DNA of 64,000 nucleotides, taken from assembly GCA_036226585.1 (NCBI GenBank), contig CP108997.1, forward strand, positions 3,596,001-3,660,000, written 5' to 3'. This document shows positions 57,249 to 64,000 of the stretch, piece after piece. Each line of letters opens with the position of its first letter. The stretch's first letter is position 1. The DNA comes from Streptomyces sp. NBC_00708. Its GTDB lineage: Bacteria > Actinomycetota > Actinomycetes > Streptomycetales > Streptomycetaceae. The position numbers and the translations under genes are program-made. Below the pieces are notes generated by a model. That model was given only the letters and a program-made list of their open reading frames with translations. It searched no databases and was not told where the DNA came from.

Positions 57249-58850
57249 ATGGAATCAACGGCGTCGAAGGCGCTGCACGCGCGTTTCCTGCGGGGCCTGG
57301 AGAAATCCCCGGCGGGAATCGCCGTCCGTGTGGGCGGGGACACCGTCGACTACGCGACGGCCCATGCGACGGCCCTGGCCTGGGCCGGCGCCCTGCTGGC
57401 CGCCCCCGGCGGACCGCCCACGGCCATCGGCATCCTGACCGGCCGCGGCACCACCGCGTACGTCGGCATCCTGGCGAGCCTGTACGCGGGCCTGCCGGCG
57501 GTCCCGATCCCGGCCGACTTCCCCGCCGGCAAGGTCGTCTCGATGCTCGGCGCGGCCGGGGTCTCCGCCCTGGTCGTCGACGAGGAGGGCGCGGCCCTGC
57601 TCGCCGGGGGTACGGGGGCGGAGCTGGGCGGCCTGCCGGTGCTGGCGCCCCACCTGGACGAGGCCGGGGCCGGGGCCCTCGCGGAGGCCGCCGGGCTGCC
57701 GGTGCTGGCGGCGGGCCCGGACACCGCGCTCGACGCGCCCCGGGACGCGGCGCCCGGGGACGTGGCGTACGTCCTGTTCACCTCCGGCTCCACCGGACGC
57801 CCCAAGGGGGTCCGGCTCACCCACGGCAACATGGCGCACTACTTCGCGCTGATGGACGCCTGGTACGACTTCTCCGCCGACGACGTCTTCTCGCAGGCCG
57901 CCGGGCTCAACTGGGACTCCGCGGTGTCGGACCTGTGGTGCGCCTGGGCGGCCGGGGCGCCGCTGGTGTCGGTGCCGGCGCACGCGTACCGCGATCTGCC
58001 CGGGTTCGTCGCGGAGCACGGGATCACCGTGTGGTTCTCGGCGCCGAGCGTGATCTCGCTGTCCCGGCGCACCGGACGGCTGCTGCCCGGCTCGATGCCC
58101 ACGCTGCGCTGGACGTACTTCGGGGGCGAGGCCCTGCAGTTCGAGGACACCGACGCCTGGCAGCGGGCCGCGCCCGGCTCCGCGGTGATCAACGTCTACG
58201 GGCCGACCGAGATGACCATCACCACGCACCGCCACCGCTGGTCCCCCGAGGAGTCGACCCGGCTCGGCGTCAACGGCGTCGTCCCGCTGGGCCTGCTCCA
58301 CGAGGGCCACGCGGAACTGCTGCTCGACGAGCGGGGCGAGGAGGCGGCGGACGAGGGCGAACTCTGGCTCGCGGGGCCGCAGCTGTCGGCCGGCTACCTC
58401 GACGAGGAGGACGGGCGCGGCAAGTACCTGGAGCGGGACGGACTGCGCTGGTACCGGACGGGGGACCGGGTCCGCCGGCTCGCCGACGGGCAGCTGGTCT
58501 ACCTCGGCCGGATGGACTCGCAGGTGCAGGTGCAGGGCTACCGCGTCGAGCTGGCCGAGGTGGAGCACGCGATGCGGGCCGCGTCCCCGGTGACGGGGGC
58601 GGTCGTGGTCGGCGTTCCGGTGGCCAACAGCACCGAACTGGTCGCGTTCTACCTCGGTGAGCGGCGCGCCCCGAGGGACTTCCACCGGGACCTGGCGGCC
58701 GTCCTGCCGCCGCAGCTGATCCCGCGCCACTACCACCGGCTGGACGAGTTCCCCCTCAACACCAACAAGAAGACCGACCGGCTGGCGCTCACCGCGCTCG
58801 CGACGGAGCGGCACGGCACGAAGGCGCCGGAGCCGGCGCGCGCGGCCTGA
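57249..58850 (+). CDS. Amino acid adenylating enzyme (stand-alone A domain)
   Basis: 533 residues, ATG with GAGGAG six bases upstream. Core motifs: FTSGSTGRPKG near 177, LNWDSAVSD near 218, NVYGPTEMT near 315, YRTGDRVR near 397, GRMDSQVQVQGYRVE near 415 and NTNKKTDR with catalytic Lys near 505. The fourth motif keeps the Asp that holds an amino group in amino acid adenylation domains, so an amino acid rather than a fatty acid is the likely substrate. No carrier domain is fused; the ACP gene is 107 bp away and divergent. Proposed job: activate the beta-amino acid made by the aminomutase and PLP enzyme and load it on that ACP (VinN/IdnL1-like). The active-site residues are not enough to name the substrate. 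Confidence 0.87.
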   Translation: MESTASKALHARFLRGLEKSPAGIAVRVGGDTVDYATAHATALAWAGALLAAPGGPPTAIGILTGRGTTAYVGILASLYAGLPAVPIPADFPAGKVVSMLGAAGVSALVVDEEGAALLAGGTGAELGGLPVLAPHLDEAGAGALAEAAGLPVLAAGPDTALDAPRDAAPGDVAYVLFTSGSTGRPKGVRLTHGNMAHYFALMDAWYDFSADDVFSQAAGLNWDSAVSDLWCAWAAGAPLVSVPAHAYRDLPGFVAEHGITVWFSAPSVISLSRRTGRLLPGSMPTLRWTYFGGEALQFEDTDAWQRAAPGSAVINVYGPTEMTITTHRHRWSPEESTRLGVNGVVPLGLLHEGHAELLLDERGEEAADEGELWLAGPQLSAGYLDEEDGRGKYLERDGLRWYRTGDRVRRLADGQLVYLGRMDSQVQVQGYRVELAEVEHAMRAASPVTGAVVVGVPVANSTELVAFYLGERRAPRDFHRDLAAVLPPQLIPRHYHRLDEFPLNTNKKTDRLALTALATERHGTKAPEPARAA

Positions 58851-58977
58851 GCCCCGAGCGGCAGTGACGCCCGCGACGCGGGCCCGGCTGCGGCACCCCA
58901 GGGCCCGTACGGCCCCACAGACCCCACAGGCATCACCCTCACTACCTTCACCACCGTCCTCAGGAGGACAGTCAGTC

Positions 58978-60573
58978 ATGTTCACGAGACCCCGGTCGTC
59001 GCGTAAGACGGCCCGCAGGTTCACCCTGTTCGCCGCCGCGGCGTTGGCGACCACGCTCGGTATGGCCCCCTCCAACGCGTGCGCGGCGCAGGTCGACTGG
59101 TCGACCGGCGGCCACGACCTGGCCAACAGCCGTTCCGCCTCGGCGGAGCACAAGATCACCAAGGACAACGCGAGCCGGCTGAAGGCCAAGTGGACGTACG
59201 CCACCCACGGCGACGTGTCGGCGACCCCGGCGGTGGTGGGCGGGGCGGTGTACTTCCCCGACTGGGGCGGCTACCTGCACAAGATCAACGCCAAGACGGG
59301 CAAGGAGATCTGGTCGCACAAGGTCTCCGAGTACACCGGCGACGCGGCGTCCGTCTCCCGGTCCAGCCCGACCGTCGTGGACGGCAAGGTCTACATAGCG
59401 GACTGGACCAAGGCCGTCCTGATGGCCGTGGACGCGAAGACCGGAAACAAGATCTGGACCAGCGAGATCGACCAGCAGTACAAGGCCGTGCTCACGCAGT
59501 CCCCGGTCGTCCACGACGGCGTCATCTACCAGGGCGTCTCCTCGCGCGAGTCCGAGGGCGCCTACGACCCCTCGTACCCCTGCTGCACCTTCCGGGGCAG
59601 CGTGAACGCCGTGTCGGCGAAGACTGGCAAGGTGCTGTGGCGGCAGTTCACCACCCCGGACAACGGCGGGAAGACGGGCGGCTACAGCGGTGTCGCCGTG
59701 TGGGGCACCCCGGCCCTGGACCCGTCGACCCACACGGTGTACTTCACCACCGGCAACAACTACACCGTGCCGAAGGAGGTCTCCGACTGCCAGACGGCCG
59801 GCGGCACCCCCGCGCAGTGCTACCAGGAGGACAACTACGTCGACACGGTCCTGGCCCTGGACATGACCACGGGCCGGATCAAGTGGCACACCGGCGCCAA
59901 GCGGTTCGACGCCTGGAACACCGGCTGCCTGCCGGGGCTCCCGCCGAACAACTGCCCGCCGAACCCGGGCTACGACTACGACTTCGGTGACGGCGCCCAC
60001 CTGTTCACCATCAAGGACGCGAGGGGCCGCGCGCGCAAGGTGATCGGCGCCGGTGAGAAGAGCGGCGAGTACTGGCTGATGGACGCCACCAGCGGCGAGG
60101 TCGTCTGGAGCGCGGCGGCCGGTCCCGGCGGACACGTCGGCGGCATCGAGTGGGGCACCGCCAACGACGACAAGCGGATCTACATCGCCGAGGCCAACTT
60201 CAACAAGCTGGACTACCCGATGGCCGACGGCACCGTCACCAACCGCAGCTCGTTCGCCGCGCTCGACCCGCAGACCGGCAAGATCATCTGGCAGGTCGCG
60301 GACCGCACCGACGGCTTCGCCTGGGGCGCCCTGACCGCCGCCAACGGCGTCGTCTTCGGCGGCTCCACCAGCGGCCACATGTACGCGTTCGACGCGGCCA
60401 CGGGCGCGTACCTGTGGGAGTTCACCGCGCCGTACTCCTCCAACGCGGGCCCGGCCGTCGTCGACGGCACGGTCTACTGGGGCAACGGCTACGCCCGGTT
60501 CGCCGACGGCGCCGGCACCACCGGCAGCAGCACCGAGGGCACGTTCTACGCCTTCACGGTGGACGGCAAGTAA
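58978..60573 (+). CDS. Secreted PQQ-type beta-propeller dehydrogenase
   Basis: 531 residues, ATG with AGGAGGA nine bases upstream. Residues 1-40 are a signal peptide of Tat type (RRFTLFAAAALATT, cleavage near ACA-AQ). The rest consists of repeated tryptophan-docking-like blades (WSTGGHDLANSR, GKEIWSHK, GNKIWTSE, GKVLWRQF, GEVVWSAA, GKIIWQVA, GAYLWEF), giving about eight blades as in polyvinyl-alcohol and quinoprotein alcohol dehydrogenases. Adjacent Cys202-Cys203 could form the vicinal disulfide seen in such quinoproteins. Expected to oxidise an alcohol outside the cytoplasmic membrane, with PQQ supplied from elsewhere. In lankacidin biosynthesis a PQQ-dependent dehydrogenase oxidises the polyketide. 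BamB is excluded because the host is Gram-positive. Followed by a bidirectional terminator. Confidence 0.82.
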   Translation: MFTRPRSSRKTARRFTLFAAAALATTLGMAPSNACAAQVDWSTGGHDLANSRSASAEHKITKDNASRLKAKWTYATHGDVSATPAVVGGAVYFPDWGGYLHKINAKTGKEIWSHKVSEYTGDAASVSRSSPTVVDGKVYIADWTKAVLMAVDAKTGNKIWTSEIDQQYKAVLTQSPVVHDGVIYQGVSSRESEGAYDPSYPCCTFRGSVNAVSAKTGKVLWRQFTTPDNGGKTGGYSGVAVWGTPALDPSTHTVYFTTGNNYTVPKEVSDCQTAGGTPAQCYQEDNYVDTVLALDMTTGRIKWHTGAKRFDAWNTGCLPGLPPNNCPPNPGYDYDFGDGAHLFTIKDARGRARKVIGAGEKSGEYWLMDATSGEVVWSAAAGPGGHVGGIEWGTANDDKRIYIAEANFNKLDYPMADGTVTNRSSFAALDPQTGKIIWQVADRTDGFAWGALTAANGVVFGGSTSGHMYAFDAATGAYLWEFTAPYSSNAGPAVVDGTVYWGNGYARFADGAGTTGSSTEGTFYAFTVDGK

Positions 60574-60582
60574 GCGTGACGA

Positions 60583-60621
60583 CGGAAGGGGCCGGTGCCT
60601 TCGTGGCACCGGCCCCTTCCG
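60583..60621. terminator. Bidirectional terminator between oxidoreductase and acyltransferase genes
   Basis: Perfect 17-bp stem (60583-60599 with 60605-60621) and five-base loop TTCGT, between the plus-strand stop and the minus-strand stop. Strong and symmetric, suited to both transcripts. Confidence 0.88.
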
Positions 60622-60635
60622 CGTGCGTACGGTTC

Positions 60636-61601
60636 TCAGGCCGCCACCGGCATCCGGCGCCGGGCCGGCCGCATCGCGGAGCGGGGCGTCACCGGGAGCA
60701 CCGTGAAGTTCCGCGTGGTGCACGCGACCCGGGTGAACAGCCCGTCCGCCCCGGACACACAGAGCCGGCCCACGCCCGCCGCCCTCAGCGCGGCCACCAC
60801 GTCCGGCCAGCGCACCGTGCGCACAAAGCCGTCGAGCAGCATCTCCCGCACGCCCGCGCCCGTCGTCACCGTACGGCCGTCCTGGTCCGCGATCACCGGA
60901 AGCCGCGGGTCCGACCAGGTCAGCCCCGCGAAGATCTCCTCGTCGACCCGGCCGCGCAGCCCGTCGAAGAGGTACGAGTGCATCGGCGGCTTCATCGTGT
61001 ACATCGCCATCCCGCCCAGCGAGCGGATACGGCGCTGGAGCCAGTCCAGGACCGACTCATGGACGGTGAGCATCGTGAAGTCGTGATCGACGACGCAGGC
61101 GATGTCGCTCCACTCGCCGCGCTCCTCCAGCTCCCGGCGCAGCTCCTGAACCCCCTCCTGCGGCACCCGGGCCATCGACTGGGTGACCAGGGCGGGGTGC
61201 TCCCGGGCGAAGTACTCCTCCATCGTCCCGGCCAGCCGGGCCGTCATCGTCACGGCGTCGGTGAAGTCCAGGACCCCGGAGTACACGGCGGCGGCGCGGG
61301 CGCCGAAGCTCGGCCCGGTCACATGGGACGGGTCGATCTCCAGCCGTTCACCGGCCCAGCGCGCCAGGGCCAGGCAGTTCACCACGAAGGAGATCTGCCC
61401 GTAGAGCGAGTAGTCGCCCTCGGTCTCCTGATAGCGGTCGGCCAGCCGGTAGCCGAGGGTGTCGTCGGCGAGCGCGTACAGCTCGCGCGCGTACGGGTTG
61501 ACCAGCATGAACCGGGAGACCTCGGAGAAGGCCGTCGGCTGCATCCCGGGGAAGACGATCGCCGTCCGCGTCGCCTCTGCGGGTTCGGTGTGAGTGTCCA
61601 T
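60636..61601 (-). CDS. Discrete acyltransferase (trans-acting, malonyltransferase fold)
   Basis: 321 residues; ATG at 61601 is chosen because IVFPGMQP, the first fold motif, follows closely; the frame is open further upstream without family character. The active-site motif is GPSFGA with Ser98, in place of the usual GHSxG, and a His lies in KPPMHSYLF where malonyltransferases have the HAFH region. Loss of the His before Ser and the altered loop argue against ordinary malonyl transfer. Discrete acyltransferases of this size in macrolactam clusters (VinK type) move the aminoacyl chain from a stand-alone ACP to the PKS loading ACP, and that is the best guess here. A CAGGGGTG motif lies 35 bp upstream. 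Confidence 0.78.
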   Translation of the reverse strand: MDTHTEPAEATRTAIVFPGMQPTAFSEVSRFMLVNPYARELYALADDTLGYRLADRYQETEGDYSLYGQISFVVNCLALARWAGERLEIDPSHVTGPSFGARAAAVYSGVLDFTDAVTMTARLAGTMEEYFAREHPALVTQSMARVPQEGVQELRRELEERGEWSDIACVVDHDFTMLTVHESVLDWLQRRIRSLGGMAMYTMKPPMHSYLFDGLRGRVDEEIFAGLTWSDPRLPVIADQDGRTVTTGAGVREMLLDGFVRTVRWPDVVAALRAAGVGRLCVSGADGLFTRVACTTRNFTVLPVTPRSAMRPARRRMPVAA

Positions 61602-61635
61602 GGGCCGAGCGTCACCCGTACCCCCTCCCTCGGTG

Positions 61636-61643
61636 CACCCCTG
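61636..61643 (-). promoter_or_regulatory. CAGGGGTG motif upstream of discrete acyltransferase gene
   Basis: Minus-strand octamer within a 12-mer (61636-61647) identical to that before the third PKS gene. Additional G-tracts (GGGGGT and GGGT) follow toward the acyltransferase start. It lies in the 164-bp region shared with the divergent fatty acyl-AMP ligase gene. Confidence 0.35.
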
Positions 61644-61765
61644 CCGCCCCCTGACTCGGGAGCGTGCGCCGGGGCGCGCAAGCGAACCGCAAGGGCGGTT
61701 GCGGAGGATCGGCGGGAACGAGGGCCGCACATCCACGGGCCCGCAGACGCGAGGGGATGCCGCGG

Positions 61766-63580
61766 ATGTCAGAGTCACGCTTCGCCACCTTCACCGAACT
61801 GCTCCGCGCCCGGACGGCCGAACTCGCCGACGAGGACGTGCATGTCTTCCTCCGTGACACCGCGGACGGTCCGGTGGCCGAGCACCTCACCTACGGAGAG
61901 CTGGACCGGGAGGCGAGACGCATCGCCGCCTGCCTCCAGAGCTACGGCGTGGCCGAACAGCCCGTGCTGCTCGCCTACTCCTCGACCGTGGAGTTCCTCA
62001 AGGGCTTCGCGGGCTGCCTGTACGCGGGAGCCGTCGCCGTCCCCGTACCGCTGCCCGGCGAGGCCGGCCGCGACAAGCGGCTCAACCGGACCACGGCCGT
62101 GCTCAAGGACACCGGGGCCGCGATCGTCCTCACCGAGACCGACGCTGCGCCCGAGGTCGCGCTCTGGCTCGCCCGCAACACCCGCTCCACCGCCGAGTGC
62201 CTGGTCACCGACGTGCCCGGGATCGGCGACCCGGAGGTCTGGCGGCCGGTCGCGGCCCGCGCGGACGACCTGGTCTTCCTCCAGTACACCTCCGGCTCGG
62301 TCTCCGAACCGCGCGGGGTGACGGTCTCGCACCGCAACCTCCTCGCCAACCAGGCCAGCCTGCAGAAGCTGCTGCACACCACCCGCGAGGACGTCTTCGG
62401 CAGCTGGCTGCCGTACTTCCACGACATGGGCCTGGTCGCGCACCTGCTGCACCCCGTGTACCTCGGCAGCCACAGCGTCCAGGTCACCCCGCTCTCCTTC
62501 GTGAAGCGCCCGCTGCGCTGGCTCCAGGCCATCGACGAGTACGGCGTCACCGTCGGCGGCGGCCCCAACTTCTGCTACGACCTGTGCGTCCACCGGGTCA
62601 AGGACGAACAGATCGCCGCGCTCGACCTCTCCCGCTGGCGGCTCGCCCTCAACGGCGCCGAGCCCGTGCGCGCCGAGAGCCTCGACGCCTTCGCGGAGCG
62701 GTTCGCGCCCGCCGGGTTCCGGCCGGAGGCGCTGCGCCCCTGCTACGGGCTCGCGGAGGCCACGCTCGTCGTCTCCGGCGGCGAGCCCGGCACCCCGTAC
62801 GTCCGCCGCGAGTTCGACCGGGCGGAGCTGGAGCAGGACCGGGCCGCGGCGACGGGCGCGGAGTCCCGCGGGCGGACCCTCGTCGGCTGCGGCGTGCCCG
62901 TGGACGCCGACGTACGGATCGTGGACCCGCTGACCCACCACGAGATGCCGCCCGGCGCGGTCGGCGAGATCTGGATACGCGGCTACGGCGTCGCCCGCGG
63001 CTACTGGCGCCGGCCCACCGAGACCGTGCGGACCTTCCGCGCGAGCCTCAACGACGAGGAGAGCAACTTCCTGCGCACCGGAGACCTCGGAGTGCTGGTC
63101 GACGGGGAGCTGTTCGTCACCGGGCGGCTCAAGGAAGTCATCATCATCAACGGCCGCAACGTCTACCCGCAGGACGTCGAGTGGGCCGCCCGGACCGTCA
63201 GCCCCGCGCTGACCTTCGGCGCCGGAGCCGCGTTCTCCGTGGACGCCGGCCGGGAGCACCTGGTCCTCGTCCAGGAGGTGCGCGGCGTCGCGAACAGCGC
63301 CGAACTGCGCACGGTCGCCCAGAAGATCCAGGCCCTGATCGGCCAGGAATTCGAGATCCCGGCCGGCAACGTCCTGCTGGTGCGCCCGGGTGCCGTCCGC
63401 CGCACCAGCAGCGGCAAGGTCCAGCGCACCCTGATGCGGACGCTGTTCCTCGACGGTGTGGTGCGCGGCGAGTACGAGGTGCTGACCCCGGACGTGTGGG
63501 CGCTGGCCCGCGCCGAGGACGTGCTGTTCGGAGGCGACCTGCTGCGGCCGGAGGGAGCCGACGGGGGAAGGCGGTGGTGA
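61766..63580 (+). CDS. Fatty acyl-AMP ligase (FAAL family)
   Basis: 604 residues; ATG at 61766 has GAGGGG nine bases upstream, unlike the ATG at 61757. Motifs: LTYGELDREARRIA near 43, LQYTSGSVSEPRGV near 173, SWLPYFHDMGL near 215, CYGLAEATL near 333, RTGDLGVL near 437, GRLKEVIIINGRN near 453 and a C-terminal RTSSGKVQR Lys. The TSGS...PRGV motif, WLPYFHDMGL and CYGLAEA are those of FadD32-type FAALs, which adenylate fatty acids and load them on carrier proteins rather than CoA. It overlaps the acyl-CoA dehydrogenase gene by four bases (GTGA). Its acyl substrate could feed the starter, an extender or a side chain; not decided. Confidence 0.93.
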   Translation: MSESRFATFTELLRARTAELADEDVHVFLRDTADGPVAEHLTYGELDREARRIAACLQSYGVAEQPVLLAYSSTVEFLKGFAGCLYAGAVAVPVPLPGEAGRDKRLNRTTAVLKDTGAAIVLTETDAAPEVALWLARNTRSTAECLVTDVPGIGDPEVWRPVAARADDLVFLQYTSGSVSEPRGVTVSHRNLLANQASLQKLLHTTREDVFGSWLPYFHDMGLVAHLLHPVYLGSHSVQVTPLSFVKRPLRWLQAIDEYGVTVGGGPNFCYDLCVHRVKDEQIAALDLSRWRLALNGAEPVRAESLDAFAERFAPAGFRPEALRPCYGLAEATLVVSGGEPGTPYVRREFDRAELEQDRAAATGAESRGRTLVGCGVPVDADVRIVDPLTHHEMPPGAVGEIWIRGYGVARGYWRRPTETVRTFRASLNDEESNFLRTGDLGVLVDGELFVTGRLKEVIIINGRNVYPQDVEWAARTVSPALTFGAGAAFSVDAGREHLVLVQEVRGVANSAELRTVAQKIQALIGQEFEIPAGNVLLVRPGAVRRTSSGKVQRTLMRTLFLDGVVRGEYEVLTPDVWALARAEDVLFGGDLLRPEGADGGRRW

Positions 63581-64000
63581 CGGCCCTGCCCACCGAGCCT
63601 CCCCACACCCGCGAACCGGCCGCGCGGCGGCGCGAGAGCGCCGTCCGGGCCCGGGTGGCCGAGCTGGAGGACCTGTTCGGCGACCCCTCCGACCCGGCCA
63701 ACCCGGCCGGGTACACCGCGCTGCTCGAAGCCGACCGGGCCGCGGTGCCGTTCGCCGCGGGGGAGGCGCTGCTCGACGAGTTCGGCATCGTCGACGAGTA
63801 CGTGCCGCGCGCGCTGGGCGGGCGGCTCGACGCGATGGACACCCTGGTCCGGGTCATGCGCCCGGTGATGCGCCGGGACGTGGGCCTGGCCATCGGGCAC
63901 GGCATGACGACCTTCATGGCCGCGTCCGACGTCTGGGCGACCGGCAGCGAACGCCAGCGGGAGTGGCTGGCCGGGCTGCTGCGCGCGGGCGGCCGTGCGG
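63577..64000 (+). CDS. Acyl-CoA dehydrogenase family protein, 3' end outside window
   Basis: GTG start overlapping the FAAL stop; 141 residues seen before the window ends. The N-terminal helical domain is recognisable (LLDEFGIVDEYVPRALGGRLD, then MRRDVGLAIGHGMT and GSERQREWLAGLLRAGG, the run-up to the FAD-binding middle domain). Pairs of FAAL and acyl-CoA dehydrogenase commonly desaturate a carrier-bound acyl chain in natural product pathways. The catalytic Glu is beyond the edge, so activity cannot be judged. Confidence 0.85.
   Translation, partial: MTALPTEPPHTREPAARRRESAVRARVAELEDLFGDPSDPANPAGYTALLEADRAAVPFAAGEALLDEFGIVDEYVPRALGGRLDAMDTLVRVMRPVMRRDVGLAIGHGMTTFMAASDVWATGSERQREWLAGLLRAGGRA

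Noticed and set aside
58864..58977. 38-residue N-terminal extension of the PQQ-type protein
   Set aside because: It would bury the signal peptide. The ATG at 58978 has AGGAGGA and starts just before the twin-arginine segment.
58978..60573. BamB-type outer membrane assembly factor
   Set aside because: The genomic context is actinobacterial with no outer membrane BAM machinery. Size, vicinal Cys and signal fit a quinoprotein dehydrogenase better.

Overview
The window looks like a Streptomyces (or close relative) chromosome. The DNA is very GC-rich, there are many GTG and TTG starts, there are two rare TTA codons close to gene starts, and there are typical actinobacterial regulators (XRE-DUF5753, DUF397, DUF6879). 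Most of it is one polyketide biosynthetic gene cluster that runs off both window edges. Streptomyces is inferred from style; no marker gene is present.

Layout. 1-45.1 kb holds five co-directional modular type I PKS genes with nine extension modules in view: (KS)-AT-DH-KR-ACP | KS-AT-DH-KR-ACP // KS-AT-DH-KR-ACP | KS-AT-DH-KR-ACP // KS-AT-ACP // KS-AT-KR-ACP // three KS-AT-DH-KR-ACP modules plus a terminal thioesterase. All nine AT domains carry the malonyl signature HAFH, and no ER domain is seen. The predicted chain is unbranched: polyene, then ketone and hydroxyl, then polyene. 45.2-46.8 kb is an adenylating ligase followed by a strong terminator. 46.8-52.1 kb is an accessory block: DUF397, DUF6879 fusion, XRE regulator, unknown genes, a kinase-like protein, a GNAT, a small minus-strand ORF and a lipoprotein. 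52.2-64 kb returns to biosynthesis: a DHA2-type MFS exporter, a lysine-2,3-aminomutase-like radical SAM enzyme, a fold-type I PLP enzyme, a stand-alone ACP, an amino-acid-type adenylating enzyme, a secreted PQQ-type propeller oxidoreductase, a discrete acyltransferase, a fatty acyl-AMP ligase and the start of an acyl-CoA dehydrogenase. No gene-free stretch exceeds about 300 bases.

How it may work together (inference). Aminomutase, PLP enzyme, ACP, two adenylating enzymes and a discrete acyltransferase form the kind of kit that macrolactam clusters (vicenistatin, incednine, hitachimycin types) use to make a beta-amino-acid starter, load it on a carrier, mask it and pass it to the first PKS module. 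With the thioesterase this predicts a polyene macrolactam with an amine starter. 3-aminobutyrate, from glutamate by 2,3-amino migration and decarboxylation, is the leading guess. The loading module, the unmasking peptidase and pathway regulators are not in view. The PQQ-type enzyme suggests an oxidation outside the cytoplasmic membrane, and the MFS protein suggests export.

Control. Four promoter regions share the octamer CAGGGGTG. Two regions carry direct repeats with a period of 11-12 bp. Hairpins separate several transcription units.
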